From the NCBI RefSeq assembly GCF_014643635.1, contig NZ_BMJV01000001.1, forward strand, positions 1 to 64,000: 64,000 bases of DNA, in the 5' to 3' direction. Below the pieces are notes generated by a model. The model worked only from the letters and a program-made list of their open reading frames with translations, was not told the DNA's origin and searched no databases. This stretch comes from Salipiger pallidus. GTDB lineage: Bacteria; Pseudomonadota; Alphaproteobacteria; Rhodobacterales; Rhodobacteraceae. Both the position numbers and the translations under genes were made by a program. Below, in pieces: positions 35,340-43,425 of this stretch (position 1 is the stretch's first letter; each line of letters opens with the position of its first letter).

Positions 35340-36469
35340 GCGTGGTCTGCCTCGTGAGGATGTAGATTGATGTCGAGCGCGCGGGGTTCGCCCTCGATGG
35401 GTCGGGACCAGAGCGCCCGGAAGGTTTCGGCAAGCGGCGCACCCTCGTGAAGGATGGCGTGCACCGCTTCGCAGATCGGCATCTCGACCCGCACACGGCG
35501 CGCAAGATCGACGACTGAAATTGCGTTGACCTCGCCCTCGACGACAGTGGGCTTGCCACCGAAGCACTCGTCCCGGGGAATACCCTGACCCAGCTGGGTG
35601 CCAAGCGACATGTTTCGCGAGGTGCTCGAAGAGCAGGTCAGGGTGAGATCACCTGCTCCTGCAAGCCCTGTCACGGTCTCGCGCTTGCCGCCCAGTGCCT
35701 CTGCCAGGAACTTCATCTCGTCCATGCCGCGCGTGATGAGCGCGGCGCGGGTGTTCTCGGCAAAACCGGCACCGGTCATCATGCCGCATGCGATGGCGAT
35801 CACGTTCTTGACCGCGCCGCCGACCTCTACCCCGACGATGTCGTCCGAGACGTAAGGACGGAAAGCTTGCGTCTGCATGGTCAACGCGAGCCGCGCCGCG
35901 GGCGCGCGCTCAGGCGCAATTCGGTCATGGTGACGGAATGGGAAGGCGACGGTGGCCGCCGTGGGGTGACCAAGTGCGGTTTCATGGGCGAAGGTTGGGC
36001 CCGAGAGGGCCCCCACGGGGTGGCCGGGCAGCTCTTCCTCGATCACGTGGCTGAGCAGGAACCCCGTGCCGCGTTCAATGCCCTTGCAGCAAAGCGCGAT
36101 CGGAATGCCCTCGGGCAGATGATCACGCATTTTGCGCGCCATCTCACGCAGCGTGTGAGACGGGGTTACCAGCAACACTGCCTCGGCACCGCTTAGCGCG
36201 TGGGCGAGGTCGGAGGTGGGTTCCAGCTTTTCGGGCAGGTCGATGCCGGGAAGATGCTCGGGATTTTGACGGGTTTCAGCCATGGCGGTTGCAAGGCTCT
36301 CACGTCGTCCCCAAAGCCGGGTTTCACAGCCGGCGGTAGCAGCAACGATGGCGAGGGCGGTGCCCCAGCTGCCCATCCCGATCACCGCGATGCGGCCGTA
36401 AGGTTCTGCGCGGCTTGGGGTAGCACCGGTGGTGCGCGATGGCGGGATGTTCAATGTCAATCCGTCCAT
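35336..36469 (-). CDS. gpsA: Glycerol-3-phosphate dehydrogenase [NAD(P)+]
   Basis: The 377-residue enzyme reduces dihydroxyacetone phosphate to sn-glycerol 3-phosphate. It has the Rossmann motif IAVIGMGSWGTALA, LLVTPSHTLREMA, CCKGIERGTGFLLSHV, ALSGPTFAHE, the active-site Lys in VGGAVKNVIAIACGM and AGAGDLTLTCSS. An N-terminal leader of about 25 residues precedes the fold; ATG at 36469 was chosen, with GTG at 36487 as an alternative. It heads the ggp operon and supplies the acceptor for GgpS. A genome normally also has a housekeeping gpsA, so this may be a dedicated copy, which cannot be tested within the window. Confidence 0.94.
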   Translation of the reverse strand: MDGLTLNIPPSRTTGATPSRAEPYGRIAVIGMGSWGTALAIVAATAGCETRLWGRRESLATAMAETRQNPEHLPGIDLPEKLEPTSDLAHALSGAEAVLLVTPSHTLREMARKMRDHLPEGIPIALCCKGIERGTGFLLSHVIEEELPGHPVGALSGPTFAHETALGHPTAATVAFPFRHHDRIAPERAPAARLALTMQTQAFRPYVSDDIVGVEVGGAVKNVIAIACGMMTGAGFAENTRAALITRGMDEMKFLAEALGGKRETVTGLAGAGDLTLTCSSSTSRNMSLGTQLGQGIPRDECFGGKPTVVEGEVNAISVVDLARRVRVEMPICEAVHAILHEGAPLAETFRALWSRPIEGEPRALDINLHPHEADHA

Positions 36470-36912
36470 AATAACTTGCCGAGGCACCCCTGTCGGGTGT
36501 CACGGCCAATGGGCTCACTCCTGTTTCAGTACATCTGCAACGTTATACATGCGGAATGGTTCCTAATCACAAGGCAGGGAGGTGGTTTTTCTGACCGCAG
36601 GCCCCCGATGCAAGGATTGCATCAAAATTAAGCTGAAAGGAGCGTCCAGTCCGGAAAAAATGGCACTGAGAACACGTAGTCCAAGCAATTCAAGCATTTT
36701 TTGCGGCTCTCTCGCCAAGGGTCTGAATTCAAATAGTTTTGAAAACTCATAACAAATCTTCAATTTTCCCGGGAACCCAGCGGCCTTCAATGTCGTTCCT
36801 TTGACGTGCGCGCTGAAGGGCATAAGCTCTTACCCAATAGCTGCAGTGCGGCAACATTGCGTTGACGCATTTTCTACGACGCCATCGATCTGAAGATCAA
36901 GGAGACCTACCC
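36470..36912. other. Divergent promoter region between the ggp operon and galU
   Basis: These 443 bp are AT-rich for this genome. Short frames on both strands lack ribosome-binding sites and look non-coding. The region must carry the promoter of gpsA-ggpP-ggpS, probably responsive to salt, and that of galU. I could not assign a specific operator. Confidence 0.5.
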
Positions 36913-37821
36913 GTGACCCAATCCAACCCGACATCCCGCCAGAAAGTGCGCACCGCGATCTTCCCGGTGGCCGGGCTCGGTACGCGTTTTCTTCCCGCAA
37001 CTAAAGCGACCCCGAAAGAGCTGCTTCCAGTTCTCGACAAGCCGCTGATCCAATTTGCCATCGACGAGGCTCGTGAGGCTGGCATTGAGCGCATGATCTT
37101 CGTGTCACACCCCTCCAAGGGTGCCATCGAGCGTTATGTCCTGCAGGACGAAGAGCTTTGCGGCACCTTGCGTTCCAAAGGAAAGCACAAGATTGCCGAT
37201 CGCCTTCATGAGGATGCGATCGACCCCGAGGAGGAACAAGCGCATTTCGTAATGCAGAACGACCCTTTGGGTCTGGGACATGCAGTGCTTTGCGCTGCCG
37301 ACGACGTTCTCGAAGGACCTGTCGCAGTCATCCTGCCCGACGATCTTATCCTCGGCGACAAGGGCTGCATCCGCGAGATGATCGAAGCCTACGAGACCTC
37401 CGATAGCGGCCACATGGTCGCCACGATGGAAGTGGCTCGGGACGAGGTGTCCGCCTACGGCGTTCTGGACCCGCTGCAGCAGGATGGCAACGTCATCCGT
37501 GCTCGAGGCATGGTTGAAAAGCCTGACGCAGACGAGGCTCCGTCGCTCCATGCGGTTGTGGGGCGGTACGTGCTCGATGCGTCGATCTTCGAAGACCTGC
37601 GCACCCAGGGCGCCGGGCTTGGCGGTGAGATCCAGCTGACCGATGCCATTGCCAAGGGTATCGAGCGGGTTGGCCTCTGCGGCTTCCAGTTCAGCGGCGA
37701 GCGCTTCGACTGCGGCTCCAAGGCGGGTATGCTGCGCGCAACCCTCGCGATGGCGGGGGCGCGTCCGGAATTCAACGACGTGCTGAACCGGTCATCGGCG
37801 CTTCCCATCGCGGCCGAGTGA
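36913..37821 (+). CDS. galU: UTP-glucose-1-phosphate uridylyltransferase
   Basis: The 302-residue enzyme makes UDP-glucose from UTP and glucose 1-phosphate for polysaccharide and lipid sugars. Motifs: FPVAGLGTRFLPATKATPKELLPVLDKPLIQ, VSHPSKGAIERY, the uracil-site QNDPLGLGHAVLCA, VILPDDLILG, the sugar-site VEKPDADEAPS and GEIQLTDAIA. The likely start is GTG at 36913, with AAGGAGA 7 nt upstream; an in-frame ATG at 36862 lacks a ribosome-binding site and adds a non-conserved leader. It is divergent from the ggp operon and followed by a strong terminator. Both pathways draw on glucose 1-phosphate. Confidence 0.95.
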   Translation: MTQSNPTSRQKVRTAIFPVAGLGTRFLPATKATPKELLPVLDKPLIQFAIDEAREAGIERMIFVSHPSKGAIERYVLQDEELCGTLRSKGKHKIADRLHEDAIDPEEEQAHFVMQNDPLGLGHAVLCAADDVLEGPVAVILPDDLILGDKGCIREMIEAYETSDSGHMVATMEVARDEVSAYGVLDPLQQDGNVIRARGMVEKPDADEAPSLHAVVGRYVLDASIFEDLRTQGAGLGGEIQLTDAIAKGIERVGLCGFQFSGERFDCGSKAGMLRATLAMAGARPEFNDVLNRSSALPIAAE

Positions 37822-38245
37822 CGCGGCGGCCGAATTACCCAGCCTTTAGACAATAAAACAAGGAACCTCGCGGGCTTCAACTCCGCGAGGTTTTTGTTTG
37901 GCCTATGCCTTTGCGTCAGTCGTTGCCACAGGCAGCCAGTAGCAAGCGAGGCCGCAGCTGGGATAATCCATCGACTGAGTTTTGAAAGCTAATGTTCGCC
38001 GTTTGCAAATTCTTAGTTTTTAGCTGCGAACGTCCTAGGCGACGACTTTCTGGCAATAGGATGCCTACGCAATGTGCCGTCGTAGTCATCCAAGCTGAGT
38101 GCCCCGGGCAGCGCAAGCAAGTCAGTCACCACAAGCGGTCCAACCGTGCGGCGTCTTTTCGCGTCCGGGATCGGCGTGGCAGCGTGGCTGCTGAAGTAGC
38201 GCGCCTTAGCGGCAGGGCGCAGCTCAGGTCGGGACGATCGGAGTC
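37822..38245. other. Intergenic region after galU
   Basis: These 424 bp between galU and the PAS-protein gene carry the galU terminator. The stretch 37970-38100 is lower in GC than its surroundings. I see no gene, repeat or operator here. Confidence 0.5.
37864..37895 (+). terminator. Intrinsic terminator after galU
   Basis: A 10-bp stem (AACCTCGCGG and complement) with a 9-nt loop runs straight into TTTTT. Confidence 0.9.
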
Positions 38246-38959
38246 TCAGTCTTCGTCGTTGTCGATCACAAGCCGCAGATGACCCCGGCTTCTGGTGCCA
38301 GGTCCGGCGGGTGCCTTGGGCGCGAACGGTGCGGCGGGTTCCGCCAGGTCCGTGAGGCGCGGCTCCGTGCGGTCGTCGACGGTGGTAAAGCGTGCGCCTG
38401 TGCTGGGCATAACAATCGCCGGGCGGATATCGACAGAATCGATGGAAAATCGACGCGGGGTGCGGCCGATGCGCCCCGTGGTGGTCAGGACGCCGATCAG
38501 TCGGGTCATGTCGCCCATGTCCGACCGCAAGGGCAGGAGCAGCATGTGGCCGATCAGGTCATTCTTGCCGAGGCCGGCTTCCCCGCGCAGGTCCATACGC
38601 ACCGCGGCACCTTCCGCGAACACGCGGGAGACTGCATCTCCCAGCGTCTCGCGGGCATCGGCGGCGAACAGGGCGGATAGAGGCATGCCGCCGGTTTCCA
38701 TGCCCATGAGATCGTTGAGATGGCTGCCAGCGACGCGAAGCTTGGCCAGCGTCGGGGCAATCCGCTCGGCAAGGAAGGCGTATTCCAAAGCGCTTTCGAT
38801 CCCACGCGGATCGATATGGCTGCGAAGCGGGATCTCACCGGTTTCACCTGCCAGCCCCTGCCAGTAGCTTTCGAGCAGGCGCAGCGGCGCCAGCCGCTTT
38901 TGCTTGTCATGCTCTGTCATGGATACCACACCTCGGCCATTTCCACTCTTACCGAACAT
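38246..38959 (-). CDS. PAS-domain (PAS_5 type) protein
   Basis: A 237-residue cytoplasmic protein. Residues about 20-160 form the PAS_5-like domain common in alphaproteobacteria (LRLLESYWQGLAGETGEIPLRSHIDPRGIE, FLAERIAPTLAKLRVAGSHLNDLMGMETGGMPLSALF, MLLLPLRSD). The C-terminal 70 residues are low-complexity, Pro/Ala/Thr-rich and end in a basic-then-acidic tail (HLRLVIDNDED). No effector domain is present; the molecular function of the family is not settled. The start at 38959 has AAGGAG 8 nt upstream, better than an internal ATG 13 codons later. Confidence 0.82.
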   Translation of the reverse strand: MFGKSGNGRGVVSMTEHDKQKRLAPLRLLESYWQGLAGETGEIPLRSHIDPRGIESALEYAFLAERIAPTLAKLRVAGSHLNDLMGMETGGMPLSALFAADARETLGDAVSRVFAEGAAVRMDLRGEAGLGKNDLIGHMLLLPLRSDMGDMTRLIGVLTTTGRIGRTPRRFSIDSVDIRPAIVMPSTGARFTTVDDRTEPRLTDLAEPAAPFAPKAPAGPGTRSRGHLRLVIDNDED

Positions 38960-39202
38960 TTGCGCACTCCTTCATTGTCATGTCGCGCAGCGCGGTCGGA
39001 GCCCCCGTTCCAACTTGGCAGCTATTGTTGTCATGTTGAGTCTCAAGTTACTTCAAATGCGGCGCGATTGCGCCTCATTTGTGACCCAAAGGTTAACATC
39101 CATAGTGGGGCGCCCGCTTGTCACCGCTCGAGCGACTGAGTAAGCCGTTGAATTTCAGGAGCCGCACTCAGTTCGTCGGCATCTTAACGTAGGGAGGCCA
39201 AA

Positions 39203-40093
39203 ATGCGGCAATCCATGACCGGTTTTGCGTCACATTCCGGAGATCACGGCGACCTGCGCTGGATCTGGGAGCTTCGGGGCGTCAACGGCAAGGGGCTGGA
39301 GCTCCGGTTGCGCCTTCCGGACCGCATCGAGGGGCTGGAGCCGCTGGTGCGCAGCGCTGCAGGCAAACGTCTGGCGCGAGGCAATGTGCAAGTCTCCCTG
39401 CGGCTTTCCGGGGCCGCCGAAGAGGGCGCGTCCGAACTGGACGAAACGGGCATGGCTCGGGTGCTGGACGCCATCGCACGGATCGAGGCAGCCGCCGGAC
39501 GCCGGGGCCTCGCGCTCGAGCCGTCGACAGCCGCACAGATCGTGGCGCTGCGCGGCGTCATGGCCTCGGGGCAGTTTTCCGTGGACAGCACCGAGCTGCG
39601 CAAGGCGCTGCTCACGGGGTTCGAAGCGGCGCTAGACGCCTTCGTGGAGATGCGCTGCCGCGAAGGCGCGGCACTGCATGCGGTCCTGTCCGCGCAGCTT
39701 GACGAGATCGAGGGGTTGATCCGCGATGCCGCCCAAGCTGTCGAGGCGCGCCGCGACGAGCAGGCGGAGCGGCTGCGCGCCCAGCTGGCCCGCGTGATGG
39801 ACGCCGCCGACAGTGCCGACCCGGTCCGTGTCGCGCAGGAGCTGGCGCTGATCGCGGTGAAATCCGACGTGACAGAAGAGCTCGACCGCCTCTCTGCCCA
39901 CGTGGATGCGGCGCACGATCTGCTGGCCTCAGAAGGGCCGGTGGGCCGGAAGCTCGACTTCCTGATGCAGGAATTCAACCGCGAGGCTAACACGCTTTGC
40001 TCGAAATCCGGCGCTTCGGCATTGACGCAGATCGGCCTGACCCTCAAGACGGTCATCGACCAGATGCGCGAGCAGGTCCAGAACGTGGAGTAA
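39203..40093 (+). CDS. yicC: YicC family endoribonuclease-like protein
   Basis: A 296-residue protein of the YicC/YloC family, associated with stress and stationary phase and in E. coli shown to be an endoribonuclease that acts on a small RNA. Hallmarks are the opening SMTGFASHSG, ELRGVNGKGLELRLRLPDRIEGLE and the C-terminal DUF1732 segment EGPVGRKLDFLMQEFNREANTLCSKS and QIGLTLKTVIDQMREQVQNVE. AGGGAGG lies 7 nt before the ATG. It is 6 nt upstream of gmk, a pairing conserved across many proteobacteria. Confidence 0.94.
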   Translation: MRQSMTGFASHSGDHGDLRWIWELRGVNGKGLELRLRLPDRIEGLEPLVRSAAGKRLARGNVQVSLRLSGAAEEGASELDETGMARVLDAIARIEAAAGRRGLALEPSTAAQIVALRGVMASGQFSVDSTELRKALLTGFEAALDAFVEMRCREGAALHAVLSAQLDEIEGLIRDAAQAVEARRDEQAERLRAQLARVMDAADSADPVRVAQELALIAVKSDVTEELDRLSAHVDAAHDLLASEGPVGRKLDFLMQEFNREANTLCSKSGASALTQIGLTLKTVIDQMREQVQNVE

Positions 40094-40099
40094 AGATAT

Positions 40100-40738
40100 A
40101 TGAACCGACGGGGTCTTCTGATCATCCTGTCCTCGCCTTCGGGCGCGGGGAAATCGACGCTGGCCAAGCGTCTGCGGGCATGGGATCCGTCGATCATCTT
40201 CTCGGTGTCGGCCACCACCCGCGCGCCGCGCCCCGGCGAGGTGGACGGCGAGGATTATCACTTCATGACCGAAAGCGCCTTCAAGAAGGCGGTGAACGCG
40301 GGCGACATGCTGGAACATGCGCATGTGTTCGGCAACTTCTACGGCTCTCCCAAGGGGCCGGTGCGAGATGCAATCATCGACGGCAAGGATGTGCTGTTTG
40401 ACATCGACTGGCAGGGCGCCCAGCAGATGACCAATTCCGAACTTGCGCTGCACACGCTGTCGATCTTCCTGCTGCCACCCTCCATCGCCGAGCTCAAGCG
40501 CCGGCTGGAACAGCGTGGGCAGGACGGGGCTGACATCATCGACCGCCGCATGCAGAAAAGCTGGGACGAGATCTCGCACTGGGGATCGTATGATTTCGTG
40601 CTGGTGAACGAGGAACTCGACGAGACCGAGGCACGGCTGAAAAGCATCGTCACCGCCTCGCGTCTGCGGCGCACCCAGCAGCCTCAGCTGCTGGACCATG
40701 TGCGCAGGCTGCAGCAGGAATTCGAGGTCACTGAGTGA
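40100..40738 (+). CDS. gmk: Guanylate kinase
   Basis: The 212-residue enzyme phosphorylates GMP to GDP. It shows the P-loop [15 protein letters not shown], the GMP-binding stretch [46 protein letters not shown] and [23 protein letters not shown]. Normal length for the family. It sits between yicC and the gamma carbonic anhydrase gene; its stop TGA overlaps the next ATG by one base. The three genes form a compact operon. Confidence 0.97.
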   Translation: MNRRGLLIILSSPSGAGKSTLAKRLRAWDPSIIFSVSATTRAPRPGEVDGEDYHFMTESAFKKAVNAGDMLEHAHVFGNFYGSPKGPVRDAIIDGKDVLFDIDWQGAQQMTNSELALHTLSIFLLPPSIAELKRRLEQRGQDGADIIDRRMQKSWDEISHWGSYDFVLVNEELDETEARLKSIVTASRLRRTQQPQLLDHVRRLQQEFEVTE

Positions 40739-41259
40739 TGCCGATCTATGCCCTTGACGGCATCGCGCCGCAGATCGCCGCTGGGGCCTGGGTCGCGCCC
40801 GATGCGAACATCGTTGGCAGGGTCGTGCTCGAAGAGGCGTCTTCGGTCTGGTTTGGCTGCACCCTGCGCGGCGATAACGAAGAGATCCGCGTGGGCGCCG
40901 GCAGCAACCTGCAGGAAGACGTGGTGTGCCACACGGACATGGGCTTTCCGCTGATCATCGGTGCGGGGTGCACCATCGGCCACAAGGCGATGATCCACGG
41001 CTGCTCCATCGGCGAGAACACCCTCATCGGTATGGGGGCGACCATCCTCAACGGCGCGAAGATCGGCCGCGATTGCCTGATCGGCGCCGGCGCGCTGGTG
41101 CCCGAGGGCAAGGAAATTCCCGACGGTAGCCTTGTCATGGGCATGCCCGGCAAGGTGGTACGCCAGCTGGACGAGGCCGCCATCGAAAAGCTTCGCGACT
41201 CGGCCCTGCGCTACCAGAAAAACGCGCGGCGCTTTGCGCAGGGGCTCAAGAAACTCTGA
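40738..41259 (+). CDS. Gamma-class carbonic anhydrase family protein
   Basis: A 173-residue left-handed beta-helix protein (hexapeptide repeats) of the YrdA/CaiE-like gamma carbonic anhydrase group. The putative zinc ligands are the His in [15 protein letters not shown] and the two in [18 protein letters not shown]. Others in the family hydrate carbon dioxide or have uncertain activity, so catalysis is not guaranteed. The ATG at 40738 overlaps the gmk stop by one nucleotide, showing translational coupling. The last repeat is followed by a C-terminal helix ([18 protein letters not shown]). A Pho box begins 3 nt after its stop codon. Confidence 0.92.
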   Translation: MPIYALDGIAPQIAAGAWVAPDANIVGRVVLEEASSVWFGCTLRGDNEEIRVGAGSNLQEDVVCHTDMGFPLIIGAGCTIGHKAMIHGCSIGENTLIGMGATILNGAKIGRDCLIGAGALVPEGKEIPDGSLVMGMPGKVVRQLDEAAIEKLRDSALRYQKNARRFAQGLKKL

Positions 41260-41261
41260 CA

Positions 41262-41280
41262 CTGTCATGAAACCGTTGCA
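41262..41280 (+). promoter_or_regulatory. Pho box upstream of phoR
   Basis: CTGTCATGAAACCGTTGCA fits the PhoB-binding pattern of CTGTCAT-like 7-mers repeated every 11 nt (CTGTCAT, CCGTTGC). It shares 17 of 19 bases with the site before pstS (43314). PhoB binding here would make phoR autoregulated. Confidence 0.75.
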
Positions 41281-41352
41281 AATCTGGTGTTCACGTCGCG
41301 CTTCGGCGCGGCGGATGGTTCGGAGCGTGGGCAAGGCAGCGGGAGACCGGGC

Positions 41353-42390
41353 GTGAAGGCGGAAGCGGAACAATTCGTCGGGGCGGTGCCCCTTCCGGCG
41401 TTGCTCATCCGCTGGGACGAGCGGGTGGTCGCGACCAATGCTGAACTGCGCGACGTTCTGGGCGAGGGCCTCGAGGGCCGGCATTTCATCACCGCTCTGC
41501 GCCAGCCCATTCTCCTCGATGCGATCGAGGCGACGTTCCGCGACGGCGTCCACCGGATGACCCGCTACCAGCATTCCAGCGGCCAGCAGACCACCACCTG
41601 GAACGTCTCGAGCCGGCTCGTGGCGCTCGAGAAGGGGCCGGGCGTGATGCTGACCTTCCAGGATGTGAGCCACCTCGAACAGGCCAGCCAGATGCGCCGC
41701 GATTTCGTTGCCAACGTGAGCCACGAGCTGCGCACGCCGCTGACCGCGCTTCTGGGATTCATTGAAACGCTCAAGGGGCCGGCGCGGAACGACGAAGGGG
41801 CCCGAGACAGGTTCTTGACGATCATGGAGGCCGAAGCCGGCCGGATGGAGCGCCTCGTTGGCGACTTGCTGTCCCTCAGCCGGGTTGAGGCGGAAGAGAG
41901 GGTACGCCCCCTCAACCCGCTGGATCTACCGGGGCTGGTGCGGTCTGTGGTAAGCGGGCTGGCGCCCTTGGCGGAGGAGGCGGGCATCACGCTTCTGACG
42001 GACTTGCCGGAGGGTACACTCGAAATTCCCGGCGATCCGGACCAGCTGCGGCAGGTGCTCGTGAACCTCACCGAGAACGCGGTGAAATACTCCGGCAAGG
42101 GCGCCGAAGTGCGCATCCGTCTTGATCCTCCCAGCTACCGCAAGCGCCTGCGCACCGACGGTATCGAGCTGTCGGTGACGGACACCGGGCCGGGGATCGA
42201 CCCGATTCACATTCCGCGCCTGACCGAACGGTTCTACCGCGTCGACACCCACCGCTCGCGCGAGAAGGGCGGCACCGGGCTGGGACTTGCCATCGTCAAG
42301 CACATCGTCAACCGTCACCGGGGCCGCATGCGCATCGAAAGCGCGCCGGGCAAGGGCACAACCTTCAGCGTGGTGCTGCCGGTGCGCTGA
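41353..42390 (+). CDS. phoR: Phosphate-regulon sensor histidine kinase PhoR (soluble form)
   Basis: A 345-residue kinase that phosphorylates PhoB under phosphate limitation. Residues about 10-105 form a PAS domain; the phosphoacceptor His is in DFVANVSHELRTPLTALLGFIETL; the ATP-binding domain has the N-box VLVNLTENAVKYS, G1 VTDTGPGIDP, F-box RLTERFYRVD and G2 GGTGLGLAIVKH. No transmembrane helix is visible, unlike E. coli PhoR, so signal must come through PstABC-PhoU contacts in the cytosol. The start is GTG at 41353 after GGGAGA; an earlier GTG at 41287 is possible. It is split from phoB by the whole pst operon. Confidence 0.92.
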   Translation: MKAEAEQFVGAVPLPALLIRWDERVVATNAELRDVLGEGLEGRHFITALRQPILLDAIEATFRDGVHRMTRYQHSSGQQTTTWNVSSRLVALEKGPGVMLTFQDVSHLEQASQMRRDFVANVSHELRTPLTALLGFIETLKGPARNDEGARDRFLTIMEAEAGRMERLVGDLLSLSRVEAEERVRPLNPLDLPGLVRSVVSGLAPLAEEAGITLLTDLPEGTLEIPGDPDQLRQVLVNLTENAVKYSGKGAEVRIRLDPPSYRKRLRTDGIELSVTDTGPGIDPIHIPRLTERFYRVDTHRSREKGGTGLGLAIVKHIVNRHRGRMRIESAPGKGTTFSVVLPVR

Positions 42391-42512
42391 GCGCGGCTGG
42401 CGTCCGAAAAGCGGGGCCTTACCTGGGAAAGGCCCTGTGGCAGGCCCGATGCCATGTCGTTGAAGAGGGCACCGGCAGGTTTCGCTCAACCGGTTATGGA
42501 CAGGTTGTCAGA

Positions 42513-43199
42513 TCAGTGGCCTCGACCGGAATGCGCCTCGGCGATGGCGGGCAGGGCGGTCAGCACCGCCTGCGCGTCGTACCCCCCGGGGAAGGTCTCG
42601 TCCAGCCAGCCTTCATCGGCGCCAACGATTGTCACCGGAAACCGGTCCAGCTCAATCAGTCGCGCGATACAGAACCGGTGATTGCCCGACCCGGTTTTGA
42701 CCAGCCGCCCGCCGGGCCCGATCACCGCGCTCGATTCGAACCCGGTTTCGGCAGCGTCGAAACCGCGGGTGCGGATGCTGTCGAAGAGATCAGGCATGGT
42801 GCCGCCGAGAAAGCCCAGGATCTCATCCTCGCTGCGGAATGCCGTCGTCTTGTAACGCGCTTCCCCCTTGCGCGAGAGCGCATCCATCATCTGGGCATGC
42901 CACAGGCTGCCGCGCGGATCGTCCCGGTGCGCCTGCAGATCCGCCAGAAGGGCGTAGCGCTGGGTGTCCTCCACGGGGGTGGCCGCGCCGAAAAACCGGG
43001 TCGGAATGGCGAAGGGTTCGGCCTTGCGAATCCCGGGACGCAGCGGATTGAGCAAAGGTCTAGGCAGGAAACGTGACAGCCGCCTTAATCTCTCACGGCC
43101 CACCGGCCACTTGGATCCCAGCTGCAGCTCGATCGACATCGGCGCGATCCAGATCACGGCGGCATCCCCGGCGGATGACTTGAAGTCTTTTTGTTTCAA
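42513..43199 (-). CDS. Uncharacterised protein with a ParB/sulfiredoxin-like motif, inserted between phoR and pstS
   Basis: A 228-residue protein on the opposite strand to the pho genes. The motif KTGSGNHRFCIARLIELDRFPVTIVG (key part GNHRFCIARL) resembles the nucleotide-binding core of ParB/Srx-fold proteins; similar residues occur in uncharacterised roseobacterial and phage proteins. The N-terminal half is basic (RERLRRLSRFLPRPLLNPLRP). The preferred start is TTG at 43199, with GGGAGG 8 nt upstream; the ATG of MSIEL is a later alternative. Function unknown. It interrupts the usual contiguous phoR-pst order. Confidence 0.7.
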   Translation of the reverse strand: MKQKDFKSSAGDAAVIWIAPMSIELQLGSKWPVGRERLRRLSRFLPRPLLNPLRPGIRKAEPFAIPTRFFGAATPVEDTQRYALLADLQAHRDDPRGSLWHAQMMDALSRKGEARYKTTAFRSEDEILGFLGGTMPDLFDSIRTRGFDAAETGFESSAVIGPGGRLVKTGSGNHRFCIARLIELDRFPVTIVGADEGWLDETFPGGYDAQAVLTALPAIAEAHSGRGH

Positions 43200-43313
43200 T
43201 GCGTTGCCTCCCGCTGTGCGGCCAGCGCCGCGATCCCGCGCCACGGCGCTCCTGTCATAGGAGGTGACGGCGCGCTTTACCATAGAGGGCAGAAAATCGT
43301 CCGATCCGGCGCG

Positions 43314-43343
43314 TTGTCATGAAACCGTTACACGCCCGTCACA
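43314..43343 (+). promoter_or_regulatory. Pho box upstream of pstS
   Basis: TTGTCATGAAACCGTTACA is followed by CGCCCGTCAC, giving three half-sites (TTGTCAT, CCGTTAC, CCGTCAC) spaced exactly 11 nt apart. It ends 83 bp before the pstS start. The first 19 bases match the phoR site at 17 positions. Confidence 0.85.
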
Positions 43344-43425
43344 AAAGCATAGCGCGCCGGGCTTAGGCGTCACCGCGAGGTCCCCGAGGGGATTGGGACT
43401 TAAACCAAAGACAGGAGCATACTTC

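Noticed and set aside
36563-36823. An 86-codon frame in the gpsA-galU spacer
   Set aside because: No ribosome-binding site, unusual composition and AT-rich intergenic character; treated as non-coding.
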